A stretch of DNA of 64,000 nucleotides from Halomonas sp. ALS9 (GTDB lineage: Bacteria > Pseudomonadota > Gammaproteobacteria > Pseudomonadales > Halomonadaceae), in NCBI RefSeq assembly GCF_001651035.1, contig NZ_LXRG01000054.1:62001-126000 (forward strand). Reading direction: 5' to 3'. Position numbers and translations under genes: made by a program. Shown here one piece after another: positions 30,458 to 41,137 of the stretch. Numbering within the stretch: the first letter of the stretch is position 1; every line of letters begins with the position of its first letter. The notes beneath the pieces were generated by a model. The model was not told the DNA's origin, did not search any database, and saw nothing but the letters and a program-made list of their open reading frames with translations.

Positions 30458-30486
30458 ATTATAACAGTTGCTTATGAGCAATTCAA
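30458..30486 (-). promoter_or_regulatory. Predicted sigma-70-type promoter of ectABC
   Basis: On the minus strand TTGAAT (30481-30486) and a perfect TATAAT (30458-30463) are separated by 17 bp, 32 bases before the ectA start. In Halomonas elongata ectA is known to have promoters upstream, including a sigma-70 type; this is the matching candidate here. A sigma-38 element may overlap but cannot be told from sequence alone. Confidence 0.7.
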
Positions 30487-30621
30487 AAATCATATTATTC
30501 TCTGCCTCACTTTCCATAAAATTTTGTTATGAACGAACAGGGCGAATTCGCCGCTCATGGCAACCTTTTCGCCACTGTCGCTTATAGAATATAACAGACC
30601 AACCTCACGCTTTTTATGCAC

Positions 30622-32004
30622 TTACCGGCGAGTGAGCGTACGCAGCGTGACAAACTCCTCAGCACCGGTAGGGTGAATGCCCACGGTGCGGTCAAAGTCC
30701 TGCTTGGTAAGGCCTGCTCTTACCGCAATGGCAACGCCCTGAATGATTTCCCCCGCATCGTCACCAACCATATGGGCTCCCACCACCACGTCAGTTTCAT
30801 CATCCACAATCAGTTTCATCAGCGTACGCTCTTGGCTACCCGACAGCGTGTGTTTCATGGCACGAAAATCGGTGCTGTACACACGTATATGGGTAAATTT
30901 ATCCCGCGCAGCCTGTTCAGAGAGCCCTACGGTTCCAATATTGGGATGGCAAAAAACGGCGGTTGGTATCGTCGTGTAATCCAATGGCTTGGGAGGCGTA
31001 TCGGCAAAATGGACATCAACAAGCTGCATGGCCTCTGCCAACGCCACTGGCGTGAGCTCAGGCCCAGCGATTAGATCGCCTAACGCCAGCACGGAAGGCA
31101 ACACTGTTTCAAACCGCTCGTTAACAGGGATTTTGCCAGACTCATCCAAGCTTAACCCCAATGCTTCAAGTCCTAAATCACCCACATTGGCTTTCCTCCC
31201 AGTGGCTGCGAGCACCACATCGACTTCAAGCACATCGCCACTGGTAAGGTGAACGTTGTAGGCATCTTGGCTGGGTTCAATACGCTCAATGTTGGTGTTG
31301 AAGTGAATATTGACGCCCTTTCTTTGCATTTCGGCACAGGTGAACTCGCGAACCTGTTGATCAAAGCCTTTCAAAAACATGTCGCCGCGATAGATAAGAT
31401 GCGTCTCACTGCCCAGTCCATTAAAGATGCTGGAAAATTCCACCGCAATATAGCCACCGCCCAAGACCAGAAAACGCTTGGGGAAGGTATCCAGATCAAA
31501 TATCTGATTGGAATCCAAGGCGTGTTCATTGCCAGGAAAATCGGGCACCCAAGGCCATCCACCGGTAGCAAGGAGAATTTTCTGCGCCGTCACCGATGTA
31601 TCGCCATGCTCGCCACTTAAGGTTACCGTATGAGCGTCAGCCAAGCGTGCGCGGGCGTTGAACAGCGTAACCCCAGCACCTTCCAGCATGCGCTGATAAA
31701 TGCCATTAAGGCGTTTAATTTCGCTGATTTTATTATCCCGCAGCGTGGCCCAATCAAAGCTGGCGGGGCCTGGTAGCTGCCAACCAAAACCGGCAGCATC
31801 GTCAAAGCTGTCATGAAAATGAGCAGCGTAGGAGTAGAGCTTTTTGGGCACACAACCAACGTTGACGCAGGTTCCTCCCAAGTAGCGATCTTCGGCAATC
31901 GCCACCTTGGCGCCGGTGGCGGCAGCCATACGCGCCGCGCGAACACCCCCAGAGCCTGCGCCGATCACCAGAAGGTCATATTCGTATTCAGAAACGTCTG
32001 CCAT
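30622..32004 (-). CDS. gorA: Glutathione-disulfide reductase
   Basis: A 460-residue flavoprotein disulfide reductase that regenerates glutathione with NADPH. The FAD motif is VIGAGSGGVRAAR, the redox pair is Cys46/Cys51 in GGTCVNVGCVPKK, and the NADPH domain has GGGYIAVEFSSIF. The C-terminal catalytic His444 and Glu449 lie in IHPTGAEEF. AGGAG lies 8 bases before the ATG. The promoter region holds four 19-bp tandem repeats. Confidence 0.96.
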   Translation of the reverse strand: MADVSEYEYDLLVIGAGSGGVRAARMAAATGAKVAIAEDRYLGGTCVNVGCVPKKLYSYAAHFHDSFDDAAGFGWQLPGPASFDWATLRDNKISEIKRLNGIYQRMLEGAGVTLFNARARLADAHTVTLSGEHGDTSVTAQKILLATGGWPWVPDFPGNEHALDSNQIFDLDTFPKRFLVLGGGYIAVEFSSIFNGLGSETHLIYRGDMFLKGFDQQVREFTCAEMQRKGVNIHFNTNIERIEPSQDAYNVHLTSGDVLEVDVVLAATGRKANVGDLGLEALGLSLDESGKIPVNERFETVLPSVLALGDLIAGPELTPVALAEAMQLVDVHFADTPPKPLDYTTIPTAVFCHPNIGTVGLSEQAARDKFTHIRVYSTDFRAMKHTLSGSQERTLMKLIVDDETDVVVGAHMVGDDAGEIIQGVAIAVRAGLTKQDFDRTVGIHPTGAEEFVTLRTLTRR

Positions 32005-32021
32005 GCTTTGCTCCTGGGGAG

Positions 32022-32098
32022 TTAAAATTTGTATAAATAGTTAAGATTTGTATAAATAGTTAAGATTTGTATAGATAGCTAGGATTTGTATCAATCAA
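32022..32098. repeat. Four tandem 19-bp repeats upstream of gorA
   Basis: The unit ATTTGTATAAATAGTTAAG is repeated with a 19-bp period from 32022 to about 32098: two nearly exact copies and two with a few changes. It begins 18 bases upstream of gorA, on the side of its ribosome binding site, and lies 197-273 bp upstream of the carbonic anhydrase gene. On the minus strand each unit has TATACA, similar to a -10 element. The remainder of this 290-bp gap shows nothing I can assign firmly. Confidence 0.9.
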
Positions 32099-32294
32099 TA
32101 GTCGTAATGCCCATCACCTTAGTGCGGCAGTTGACCTGACCGCCTAGGGAGGTTAAAACCTTCCTCTGCTATTTTGTACTGGCGAATATTTGTACTAGCT
32201 CATAGCTTAGACAGTGACTAATTTTATACTGAGTAGGGTTTGATATTTCGTTTACCTACCAGCCATTTGCCCCCTCAACCTTACTGGAGACGCT

Positions 32295-32942
32295 ATGTCT
32301 GACCCTATAGCCACACTACTCGATAATAATCGCGCCTGGGCTGAGCGCATGTGCGAAGAAGACCCCGACTACTTTAAACGCCTCTCGAACCAGCAAAACC
32401 CGGATTATTTATGGATTGGCTGCTCCGACAGCCGAGTGCCTGCGAACCAAATTATCGCTCTCCCGCCTGGAGAGGTTTTCGTCCATCGTAACGTCGCCAA
32501 CCTGCTTCACCATACCGATATGAATGCCCTCTCGGTGGTTCAGTTTGCGGTGGATGTTCTTAAAGTCAGCCATATCATGGTTGTCGGTCACTATGGTTGT
32601 GGGGGCATTAAGGCCGCTATGATGGGCGGTGAATGCGGCGTGGTGGATTACTGGCTACATTCGGTGCGCGAACAGTATAACCACCACCGGAGCTCGCTGG
32701 ATCATCTCCCGCTTGAGGATCAAATCGATCGCATGTGCGAGCTCAACGTTAAAGCCCAGGTGAATAGTTTATGCCGCACCAAGATTTTGCAGCGCGCTTG
32801 GCAGCGTGGTCAGCAGATCTCCGTGCATGGCTGGGTCTATGGATTAAGCGATGGTCGTGTTAAAGACCTGAACTGCACCGTCAGTGGCCTAGAACAAGTG
32901 GAAACACTTTACCGCATTGACCGCATCCAGCAAGGCGACTAG
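32295..32942 (+). CDS. can: Beta-class carbonic anhydrase
   Basis: A 215-residue enzyme for CO2/bicarbonate interconversion, close to E. coli Can in length and pattern. Zinc ligands are Cys43 and Asp45 (IGCSDSRVPAN), His99 and Cys102 (VGHYGCGG). CTGGAGACG precedes the start. It stands alone, transcribed away from gorA. Confidence 0.96.
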   Translation: MSDPIATLLDNNRAWAERMCEEDPDYFKRLSNQQNPDYLWIGCSDSRVPANQIIALPPGEVFVHRNVANLLHHTDMNALSVVQFAVDVLKVSHIMVVGHYGCGGIKAAMMGGECGVVDYWLHSVREQYNHHRSSLDHLPLEDQIDRMCELNVKAQVNSLCRTKILQRAWQRGQQISVHGWVYGLSDGRVKDLNCTVSGLEQVETLYRIDRIQQGD

Positions 32943-32971
32943 GCGCCCTTCCCTGCGTCTACTTTTCAAGT

Positions 32972-32998
32972 AGCTATTCTCCAAGAGCTATTCTCCAA
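32972..32998. repeat. 14-bp tandem duplication after can
   Basis: AGCTATTCTCCAA at 32972-32984 and 32986-32998, period 14. It lies between can and the convergent cytochrome c' gene. Confidence 0.85.
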
Positions 32999-33011
32999 AA
33001 CTTATCTAAGA

Positions 33012-33040
33012 CCTACCGCTACGCTAGTCGTAGCGGTAGG
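33012..33040. other. 12-bp perfect hairpin overlapping the end of the cytochrome c' gene
   Basis: CCTACCGCTACG (33012-33023) pairs with CGTAGCGGTAGG (33029-33040), loop of 5. The right arm encodes the last residues of the cytochrome on the minus strand, and the stop codon sits in the loop. No T-run follows on either side, so it could be a weak terminator or an mRNA end stabiliser. Confidence 0.6.
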
Positions 33041-33551
33041 CACGATGACAGCTCTTGCAGCTCGCGCCTACCTCTGAAAGCGCGCGTGCAGTGTCACGGG
33101 GATTCTGTTGTTCGGCGACGTCAATCAAGTGAGTGATTTTATCCTCAAGGTCGGTAAAACCGGCGGCGAAATCGTCCCACTCTTCCCAAATAGAGGCCTT
33201 CGCTTCGGATCCACTGCCGTGGGTGCTTTCAATAAACGCAGGCAGTAAACGTTGGGCACTGGCGCGCTCCTGCAGCTCAAGTAAGCGCGGCGAGGCGGCT
33301 TCAAAATCCTGGTTGTTAACCAGGTCAAAGCGCAGCTGACGCACCAGGCTTTCAATATCTTTGAGCTCCTCGCGACGCCAAATCACGGCTTCGCGTTCGC
33401 TTGCAAAGGGCGTGTCGCTAACAGCCTGCGGCATAGTTAACACACTTACCTCCTCTCCAGACCAAGCCTGTGGCGTGCACAGCAGTAACGCTAAGGCGCT
33501 GACCACCGCGGCGTGTGGGGAAGCCCTCTTCAAACGATGTCGTTGCGGCAT
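33024..33551 (-). CDS. Cytochrome c' (class II c-type cytochrome)
   Basis: A 175-residue periplasmic cytochrome with a signal peptide (hydrophobic core about 15-27, cut after TPQAWS) and the heme motif CKSCH at residues 165-169 near the C-terminus, as in class II cytochromes. The four-helix bundle pattern fits. Cytochrome c' proteins bind NO or act in electron transfer; the exact role here is unknown. The next gene upstream on this strand is msrA. Confidence 0.88.
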   Translation of the reverse strand: MPQRHRLKRASPHAAVVSALALLLCTPQAWSGEEVSVLTMPQAVSDTPFASEREAVIWRREELKDIESLVRQLRFDLVNNQDFEAASPRLLELQERASAQRLLPAFIESTHGSGSEAKASIWEEWDDFAAGFTDLEDKITHLIDVAEQQNPRDTARALSEVGASCKSCHRAYRYD

Positions 33552-33597
33552 AGTGGCTTCCTATGATGGTTCTGTAATTGAGAATAAAAAAACGCTG

Positions 33598-34242
33598 TCA
33601 ACCGATGGGGCAAGTGACGCCAGTGCCTTTCAAGCCGCAGTAGCCATTGGGATTTTTATCAAGGTACTGCTGATGATAAGCCTCTGCGTAATAAAACGTT
33701 TCCAGCGGTTTAATCTCAGTGGTGATCGCCCCCTTACCCGCTTTGTCGAGCGCCTGCTGATAGGTAGCCGCGCTCTGCTCTGCTGCTGCTTGCTGCGCTT
33801 GGTGGGTGGTAAAAATGGCAGAACGGTACTGAGAGCCAATATCGTTACCCTGGCGATTTCCCTGGGTTGGATCGTGCTGTTCCCAAAAGACCTGCAACAG
33901 CGTTTCAAGATCGACTTGCTTAGGGTCATAAATTACCCGCACCACTTCGGTGTGGCCAGTACGCCCCGTGCATGTCTCATCGTAGGTGGGGTTAGGCGTC
34001 TCGCCACCGGCATAACCTGCCGCAGTGACGAAGACTCCGGGCAACTGCCAAAACAGACGCTCAACGCCCCAGAAGCAGCCCATACCCAGCACGATCTCCT
34101 CATGTCCTTCTGGGAATGGTGGGTGTAGCGAATGGCCGTTAATGGTGTGGACATCGCTTGTCTGTATCGGGGCATCGCGCCCCGGCAACATACGGCTAGC
34201 ACTTGAATTCGTATTTGAAAACGTATTTGAAAACAATGACAT
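33598..34242 (-). CDS. msrA: Peptide methionine-S-sulfoxide reductase MsrA
   Basis: MsrA repairs methionine S-sulfoxide in proteins. The catalytic cysteine is Cys56 in [13 protein letters not shown], and the body has GYAGG and EVVRVIYDP plus the QYRSAIF segment. At 214 residues it is the long E. coli-like form. The N-terminus reads [10 protein letters not shown], from a 12-bp duplication in the DNA (34210-34233). No signal peptide is evident, so it is cytoplasmic. Confidence 0.95.
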   Translation of the reverse strand: MSLFSNTFSNTNSSASRMLPGRDAPIQTSDVHTINGHSLHPPFPEGHEEIVLGMGCFWGVERLFWQLPGVFVTAAGYAGGETPNPTYDETCTGRTGHTEVVRVIYDPKQVDLETLLQVFWEQHDPTQGNRQGNDIGSQYRSAIFTTHQAQQAAAEQSAATYQQALDKAGKGAITTEIKPLETFYYAEAYHQQYLDKNPNGYCGLKGTGVTCPIG

Positions 34243-34253
34243 TTCGCCCTCAC

Positions 34254-37200
34254 TTATTGCTGCTGAATGATTTCAGGATTACCGGAACGGGTAAAGGTGT
34301 AGATCAAATCCACCGCTTGGCTGGTACCCGATACGGCCTGTACGTAAAGGTTACGCCATAGGGTGTAACGTAGTGTTAGTTCGGCAATCGGCGAGAAAAT
34401 TCCCACGCCGTAACTGATCCTGAGATCGTCGGTAAGTTGGCCGCTGACAGCGACTTGGCTGTCGTCACCGGCTCCGGCGGTATCCAGGGTTAAATCGTCA
34501 ATGCCGAAGGCCTCACCAATGGAGCCCACCGCGCCACCGGTTCGCCCTAATGACATGCCTATCAGCGCGGTTGTCAGTGCACTATCCATACCGCCACCTG
34601 AGGCATCCGGTGCGCGCCCCCGTAACAGGTAAGAGAGCGCACGGGATTCATCCATTGCCGGTTCAGAAAAGATCAGTACATTCGGTGCTTCGGCGCTGCC
34701 TGTTACCCGTAAGCCCGCGATGACATCATCTTCGGTCACGTCAGGATTGCGAATGGCCTCGAAATCGAGCGTAGGTAGCCCCGGAGGCCCGCTAAACAGC
34801 AGTTCGCCGCGGCGAATAACCAAGTCTTGACCGAATGCTTGGAAACGACCATCGACTAAATTAACATCGCCGAACAGCTGCAACGCCCCACTGCTTTGGC
34901 GAATTTCCAGCGCACCGCCTAATCCGGACTCAAGACCGTAGGCTGAAATTTGCATATCGCGTCCCAACGTTAAGGTCACCAGCACATCAATAGCCATGCC
35001 AGTAGCGGCAAGTTCATCTGCAGCGCTGGGGCCATCCCCATTGGCTGCCGCACGTTGGGCCTCTATTTCCGCCTGGCGATCGTCACGCTCGGTAATAATT
35101 ATTTCGTCGCCACTCGGGGTGACGGCCGACGAGGGCATATCGCCAATTTCAAGACGTGCCCAGGGTAAATTGACATCCCCCCTCACTTGCAGCCTTTCCG
35201 GCGTAACTCGGATACGGATATTAGGAGCTACCTCAAGCCGACCGAACTGGGGCAGCACGACCAGGATAGGCGCTTGTACTGCATTCAGGTCAACACCAAC
35301 ACGCCAATCATCGCCGCTTGGCCAATAGGCATCACCGGTAATATCTAAACGCCCGCGCTCAGCGGCCAGATAGCCATCAATATCCCCCTGCTCGCCGTCG
35401 AAAGAGACCACCAGTTCACCATCTTGAATATCGACTGGAATATCCGGGCCACTTACGCCAATACCCCGTAGCCCAAGCTGACCCTGTAAATCAGGCTGAG
35501 CAGTCGATCCGGAAATTTGCACGCTGCCGCTAAGACCGCCTTCCAATCGATCCATTCCCACCAACATGGGCCGATAGGGTTGCAGCGACACATTGGTTGC
35601 GCGCAGCTCTCCTGATAATGCGCCTGCCCCTAATGGGTCGTTAACCGACAGATCTAAGTTGAGGTCTCCCGCCTCGGCAAGCGAGAGCGATACATTGGCA
35701 TTTGCCTGGGCTTGGGTGGCTTCAATCTGAGCATCTAAATTAATCTCAGGCAGTGAGACAGGTTGGCCATAATCATTAACGGCGGTAATCGCCAATTCAC
35801 TGAGAATTCGTAGATCTGCCTGCCACTGGGCACCGCCCTGACGCCAGTTGACGACAACATCCGCCGTTGTATCTCCCTCTAACTGCCACTCTTCTGGCAA
35901 AAAAGGCTCCAGCATTTCCATTGGCACTTCACGCACCGAAAGCACAGCATTGCCTTGCTGCGCAGAGGCAATGATTTCCTCTTCTGAACAGACCAGCCCG
36001 CCCTGCTCACGGCGCAGGCAGAACGGCGACAAGCGCGCCGCGCCATTAGTCAGGTTGTAGCGCAGGTCGAGAGGCGCTTCAAGGCGAATATCCCCCGCCT
36101 CAGAGTCAACCTCCAACGGTGTTACACGTGCTTGATACAGCTGGCTTTGCTGGTCAAAACGGCCATTCAAGGCTAGCTGCGCACGGCTGAGAGAACTGTT
36201 ATTGGCGCCTTGGGCGCTCAACTCAAGCTGATGCTCAGAGAGACGTCCTGCAAGGTTGGCCTCAATGTTTGCCAGCGACTGCCCACCAGCATTGACGTTT
36301 TGTAACACCAGTTGGACGTCGAGGGTAGGGTCATCGATGCCCTGTACATTGGCATCCAGCGTTAACCGCTCAACGCGGTTATCGCCAAAACGTACGCCAT
36401 CGCCCTGTAAATTGGCGAGTACTTGGGGCTGGTTAAAACTGCCGCTCGCCTCTAGCGTACCCACGATAGTGCCCGCCAAGTCTGGCGAGAGGGTTTGCAG
36501 CTGACGCAGTGCAATATCAGCATTTAACGACATAGCCTGTTCACTGATTTGCCCCGCTGCTTGTAAGCGATTATCACCTTGGGTGAACAGCAGTTCGTCA
36601 ATATCCAGTTCCAGGTTGCTGTTAGCGTCAAAGGCCGCTTGCAGAGTTAACGGGTAGTCGCGCAGTTCACCGTCGATCGCTAAGTTGGGCACGCTAATGG
36701 CCCACAGATCCCCTTGCTGGCGGAGCCTAAGCTCAATGTCGCCGTTTAAATCGCCCTCTAGCTGATCGACGAAGTGGGCCGGATTAAACTGATCTAAACG
36801 AATGGTCGTGTTGACCTGTAGCGGTGCTACCCAACTGATATTGCCTTCGCTGCGCAGGGAGCTTTCGTCGACCACGAGGGTGAGAGGTTGCCAGCTAAAC
36901 TGCTCAAGATCACCCTCTCCGTCGACGTTAATTTGCGTACGCGGCAGGCTGGGGCCCTCAACCGCCATAGCAAGTTGCGCGCTATAATCGCTAAGGTTTC
37001 CGGTTATTTGTAGACTCAGGTCATCAACTATATAGGGGGCAGGGGCAACATCGCCATCGCCTTGGGTAGTCTCTTCTTCGCTGCTGTCATCTATACGCTC
37101 AACGCTGCTGTCAGTTTCGCTTGCAGGCAGCGGCCACTGGACTTGATCGCTTTGCAACTGTAGTTGAAACGGTAGCGTTGGTGCTAGCGCGTCGACTTGA

Positions 37201-38327
37201 CCGCTTAGTGACGCATTGACTGCACCAGATGCCTCCAACTGCGCTTCAAGTGCATCCAGTGTGCCAGACAGCGTTAACGTTAACGTCTCGCCACTAAGTT
37301 GAGGATAAATCTCAGGCAAAAACAACGCTACGTCTAAGCGGGCATCGAGTGGATAGTTACCGCTTAAGGTTGCGTTAGCCGTTAACTCAGCCTCAGCATC
37401 CGGGGTAACCACGGAAAGCTCGGTTAACTCAACGTTATTGCCCTCGGTTAGTAGCCCAAGCCGCAATCGCTCCACGCGGTACTCGGCAGCCCCTTCCAGC
37501 CGAAAATCGTTGAGGGTAAATTCAGGTAGCTGAATATCGACCGGGAGCGTAATTTCGGGTAATTCCAGGCGCTCGCGTGTTTCGAACTGCTCTTCAAGCG
37601 GCTCAACTGCCGCTACTGCCTCTTGTTGCGGCTGGTTGAGCAATATAGCGGCATCAATGGAGGCGGCATCAAGCGGCGTTTGTATACCCTGCGTTAGCCG
37701 GATCCCCGGCGATGGGGGTAAATAGACGCGGGGCTGCTCCAGGTGCGTTGGCGAAAAGCGCACTTGATTGCCTTCAGCAATGGCCGCCGAGCTTAAAGAT
37801 TGCCACGCTACCTCGGTACCATCGGCTAACCGCAGGCTGACATCGTCCAGTAGTAGCGAACGCAGTTCGATGGGAAAAGGAAAGCGAATAGCCAGCGGCG
37901 CCCCCTCCTCGGGAGGTGGCGCCTGCTCGCTGGGTGAACCTAGTCGAACATCGGCGCCCACCACACGCAGTGTGTCGATACATAAGCGCCCAGAAAGCAC
38001 ACAGTCATTCGCCCACTGGAGTTCAAACTCATCCACGCTTATGCGGGTTTCTCCCAGCTGCAGTTGAAAACCCTCGAGCTGAAAATGGTCTAGTAAGCCG
38101 CCTTCATGATGGGCGTAGGAGAATACATCACGCTGCTCACCCTGCGAGAGCAGTATCCCAGTGCCCCAAGGAGATAACACTATCCCAACCACTAACGCCG
38201 CAATGCCGAATAGCCAAATGGGCAGCACAATAATAAGACGTATAAGGCTCCAGAGTAGAAGCCAAGCGCGATATTTGGGAGACAACATACGGCGTTTATC
38301 AGATGTAGCTGGTTCAACCTGCGACAA
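34254..38327 (-). CDS. tamB: Translocation and assembly module TamB
   Basis: A 1357-residue protein with one N-terminal membrane helix (about 22-50) and a very long beta-rich periplasmic body ending in the TamB/DUF490 domain (about 1000-1357; [36 protein letters not shown]). TamB bridges the periplasm with TamA and takes part in outer-membrane protein insertion and phospholipid transport. It follows tamA by 9 bases in the same direction. Region 390-420 is acidic and low in complexity. Confidence 0.94.
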   Translation of the reverse strand: MSQVEPATSDKRRMLSPKYRAWLLLWSLIRLIIVLPIWLFGIAALVVGIVLSPWGTGILLSQGEQRDVFSYAHHEGGLLDHFQLEGFQLQLGETRISVDEFELQWANDCVLSGRLCIDTLRVVGADVRLGSPSEQAPPPEEGAPLAIRFPFPIELRSLLLDDVSLRLADGTEVAWQSLSSAAIAEGNQVRFSPTHLEQPRVYLPPSPGIRLTQGIQTPLDAASIDAAILLNQPQQEAVAAVEPLEEQFETRERLELPEITLPVDIQLPEFTLNDFRLEGAAEYRVERLRLGLLTEGNNVELTELSVVTPDAEAELTANATLSGNYPLDARLDVALFLPEIYPQLSGETLTLTLSGTLDALEAQLEASGAVNASLSGQVDALAPTLPFQLQLQSDQVQWPLPASETDSSVERIDDSSEEETTQGDGDVAPAPYIVDDLSLQITGNLSDYSAQLAMAVEGPSLPRTQINVDGEGDLEQFSWQPLTLVVDESSLRSEGNISWVAPLQVNTTIRLDQFNPAHFVDQLEGDLNGDIELRLRQQGDLWAISVPNLAIDGELRDYPLTLQAAFDANSNLELDIDELLFTQGDNRLQAAGQISEQAMSLNADIALRQLQTLSPDLAGTIVGTLEASGSFNQPQVLANLQGDGVRFGDNRVERLTLDANVQGIDDPTLDVQLVLQNVNAGGQSLANIEANLAGRLSEHQLELSAQGANNSSLSRAQLALNGRFDQQSQLYQARVTPLEVDSEAGDIRLEAPLDLRYNLTNGAARLSPFCLRREQGGLVCSEEEIIASAQQGNAVLSVREVPMEMLEPFLPEEWQLEGDTTADVVVNWRQGGAQWQADLRILSELAITAVNDYGQPVSLPEINLDAQIEATQAQANANVSLSLAEAGDLNLDLSVNDPLGAGALSGELRATNVSLQPYRPMLVGMDRLEGGLSGSVQISGSTAQPDLQGQLGLRGIGVSGPDIPVDIQDGELVVSFDGEQGDIDGYLAAERGRLDITGDAYWPSGDDWRVGVDLNAVQAPILVVLPQFGRLEVAPNIRIRVTPERLQVRGDVNLPWARLEIGDMPSSAVTPSGDEIIITERDDRQAEIEAQRAAANGDGPSAADELAATGMAIDVLVTLTLGRDMQISAYGLESGLGGALEIRQSSGALQLFGDVNLVDGRFQAFGQDLVIRRGELLFSGPPGLPTLDFEAIRNPDVTEDDVIAGLRVTGSAEAPNVLIFSEPAMDESRALSYLLRGRAPDASGGGMDSALTTALIGMSLGRTGGAVGSIGEAFGIDDLTLDTAGAGDDSQVAVSGQLTDDLRISYGVGIFSPIAELTLRYTLWRNLYVQAVSGTSQAVDLIYTFTRSGNPEIIQQQ

Positions 38328-38336
38328 GTCTCTCTC

Positions 38337-40190
38337 CTAGAATTCCGGGCCGATGGAAAAGTGCAAACGCCAATCGTCTTCGTGGTCTAAGGGATGGGCA
38401 ATGTCAAAACGAATCGGCCCCACCGGCGAGACCCAGCGAACCCCGACCCCGGCACCGGTTTTCAAATCATTGGGGCCCCAGTTATCAAAGGCGTCGCCGT
38501 TATCCACGAAAGTGGCCCCCCACCAACTCCCCGTCACGCGGCGCTGATACTCAAGGGTTGAGGTGAGCATTTGTTGACCGCCGCGCAGTCTGCCCTCGTC
38601 GTTGCGGGGGGATAAGCTCTCATAGGAGTAGCCGCGTACACTGCGGTCACCGCCCGCAAAAAAGCGCAGCGATGGCGGTATTTTGGCAAAGTCATCGGTT
38701 TCAATGGCCCCTAAACTGATGCGTGCCAAGAAGCGGTTATCATTACCAATCATACGGATCCACTCCGTATCGCCGGTAATGCGAGCAAATTTCGCATCTG
38801 ATCCCCAGACGGTATCCGAGTACTCTAAAGAGAGCTGCTGGCGATCACCCCATAAAGGGAAGCGTTGAGGGCGTGTTCGCGTGCGTGACCACTGAATGCC
38901 TGGGTAGAATAGCCACACCTGATCTGCTTCACCACCCTGTTCGAAATCCTCATAGGTTGTGCGGAAATAGAGCGTTTGAACCCAGTCGTTATCGAACTGC
39001 CATCGCCGAGCCAGCTCGACGGTGCCTTCTAGTGACTGAGTATCGCTATCGTCGACATTCCGGATTCCATATTGAAGTCGGTAGCTATCGCGAAGGGGGT
39101 TCTCGAGGGGCACGTTATACATCCCAGTAAAACGCTGCTCCGGGGCAGATAAATAGAGATCATGATCAAGGCTATGGCCATAGCGGTTTATCCACGGCTG
39201 CTCCCAACCAAAGCGCAGTCGCGGCCCCACATCGGTGGCATAGCCAAGACCTACTTCGAACTGATGACGGTCAGCAGGTTCAACACTAATGTCGATAGGT
39301 AGCTGGGTATCATCGCGCTTATTAACACGCAGCGCGCTGGCAAGTGCTGCGCTGCTCAAACGTGGGCGTTCGGGTTGCGATGCAGTAGCTTCACTCCACC
39401 AGGGGTCACCTCCACCAGAAGGAGCGATGGTTAATTCTTGAGCTGTTTCAAGACGCGGACGCACCGATACAGAACTAAACCAGCCGGTTTCCGCAAGCGA
39501 TTGGTTATATTCTGCTAAGGTTTGCGCCAAATAAGGGTCACCCTGCTCAAAAGGCTGCATGCGACGCAACCGGTCTAGCTCAATATGGCTACCGGTTATT
39601 GATGTTTCGCCAAATTGGTAGCGAGGCCCACTGTCAAAATCCATATACAGGCGCGCGCTCTGAAGATATGGGCGTACTTCCATGCGCCTATCGGTAAACC
39701 CCCAGTCAAAGTAACCACGTTCGATGGCCAGTCCAGAAAATTGACTACTCAGCCTATCCCAAGGGGCGTGCCGCAAGACATCTCCCTCTTTCAAGGGAAA
39801 GCCTTCTACGGCCTGTTGAAAAGGAGGATCCTCGCTCGCATCGCCTTCCACATTGATTGACAGAATTTCAACTTTAATCTGGGGGCCAGGTGCGATCTCA
39901 AGCCATACGCGCTTATCAGTGGCGCGTTCAAGGGTTATTTCAGGCTCGTAATAGCCATATACACGCATGGCTTCCTGGGTGCGTCGGCGAATTTCACCTT
40001 CTAAACGCACTTCAGTATATTGCGCTGCATCGATATTCTGTAAATAGGCTTGGATATTGCCTTCAACCTCATCGGAAACGCCCTTGATAGTCGCCTCTAA
40101 CGCCCATGCGCCATGTGATATGCATAACAGAGGTAGCACGGCAAAAAACGTGCGTCCTGTGGCTGATGTCCATCGCCGTTGTCTTCCCAT
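38337..40190 (-). CDS. tamA: Translocation and assembly module TamA
   Basis: An Omp85-family outer-membrane protein of 617 residues. A signal peptide ends at HGAWA, three POTRA domains follow (about 30-270), and a 16-strand barrel makes up the rest, with FFAGGDRSVRGYSYESLSP (the lid-loop RGY motif) and a C-terminal aromatic-ended strand (HFSIGPEF). It forms the TAM complex with tamB, which lies directly downstream. Confidence 0.95.
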   Translation of the reverse strand: MGRQRRWTSATGRTFFAVLPLLCISHGAWALEATIKGVSDEVEGNIQAYLQNIDAAQYTEVRLEGEIRRRTQEAMRVYGYYEPEITLERATDKRVWLEIAPGPQIKVEILSINVEGDASEDPPFQQAVEGFPLKEGDVLRHAPWDRLSSQFSGLAIERGYFDWGFTDRRMEVRPYLQSARLYMDFDSGPRYQFGETSITGSHIELDRLRRMQPFEQGDPYLAQTLAEYNQSLAETGWFSSVSVRPRLETAQELTIAPSGGGDPWWSEATASQPERPRLSSAALASALRVNKRDDTQLPIDISVEPADRHQFEVGLGYATDVGPRLRFGWEQPWINRYGHSLDHDLYLSAPEQRFTGMYNVPLENPLRDSYRLQYGIRNVDDSDTQSLEGTVELARRWQFDNDWVQTLYFRTTYEDFEQGGEADQVWLFYPGIQWSRTRTRPQRFPLWGDRQQLSLEYSDTVWGSDAKFARITGDTEWIRMIGNDNRFLARISLGAIETDDFAKIPPSLRFFAGGDRSVRGYSYESLSPRNDEGRLRGGQQMLTSTLEYQRRVTGSWWGATFVDNGDAFDNWGPNDLKTGAGVGVRWVSPVGPIRFDIAHPLDHEDDWRLHFSIGPEF

Positions 40191-40294
40191 ACATTTTTAT
40201 CCCAACCTAAATCAGCGGCTTCATCACCTAAACATTTCAACGCATTAGCATGTCAAAGATTAAGCAGTCGCATACATACACTCGACACAATTCG

Positions 40295-41128
40295 TTAGCG
40301 CAACATCTCTAGCTGGGCACTGAAGGCAAGCTGTGCCTGACGCACTTGGCGCACATCGCTTTCCAGCGAATTCAGGCGTTGAGACCACTCTTGTTCCAAT
40401 GTTTCTAGGGCTTCCTGCCCCACTGGCGCTTCTCTATCTGCGACAGACTCTGCAAAGGATGTTTCCAGCTCATCAAAGCGGGCCTCAATCGCGGCTTTTT
40501 GCGCTGCCAACTGCTCCTCCCATGCACTGCTGACTCTATTTATCTGGCTATCCAGCGCTGAAAGGCGCTGTTCACTCAATTGCTCTAAGTGAGCAACTTC
40601 TTCAACCAGATTTTGACGACCTGACGTTCCCGTTTGTTCCAGCGCATCAAGCGATTCCCTTACCGCCATCAGCTGTTGGTCACGTAACTCAGCCTGCTCC
40701 CTAAGCTGGGCCAGCTGCTGCAACAGCGAGTTGACCGAATCAGTGGAGACCATGTCCTCATTCATGGTGAGCAAACCGTACAACTCTTCTCGGGTATCGG
40801 CCAACGACATAGAGAGCTGCTCCTGCTCTTGGAAAAGAGTCGACATCCGAGCTTGTACAAAGGTTATCGCATCTTGTACATCCGTGTCATCCGAATCCAA
40901 GCGGGCATGCACATTGGAAACTTCACCACTCACCCGGTGAAGCTCATCTAAAAGTCGTTCACGTTCGTACCAAAGTCCAACTGCCGCCGTGCCCAATAGC
41001 GCGATGATCAGTAGCAAACATAGCCATAACGGCCATAGCGTCGGCCCCTTTCGGTGGCGTAGATGTTGCGCTGTCAAGCTTTGATCCACATCGGGCACAA
41101 TACGAGAGGATCCGGTGGCGTCTGGCAT
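40295..41128 (-). CDS. Single-pass membrane protein with long periplasmic coiled coil
   Basis: I do not recognise this 277-residue protein. A short cytoplasmic N-terminus precedes one membrane helix (about 32-54). The rest is almost entirely coiled coil, rich in Gln, Glu and Leu, with no cysteines. It starts 10 bases after the Ugd homologue and appears to be the last gene of the galU-ugd operon; tamA begins 105 bp further along. The layout resembles Wzz-like or HemX-like membrane coiled coils, but no motif supports either. Confidence 0.75.
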   Translation of the reverse strand: MPDATGSSRIVPDVDQSLTAQHLRHRKGPTLWPLWLCLLLIIALLGTAAVGLWYERERLLDELHRVSGEVSNVHARLDSDDTDVQDAITFVQARMSTLFQEQEQLSMSLADTREELYGLLTMNEDMVSTDSVNSLLQQLAQLREQAELRDQQLMAVRESLDALEQTGTSGRQNLVEEVAHLEQLSEQRLSALDSQINRVSSAWEEQLAAQKAAIEARFDELETSFAESVADREAPVGQEALETLEQEWSQRLNSLESDVRQVRQAQLAFSAQLEMLR

Positions 41129-41137
41129 GACAATTCC

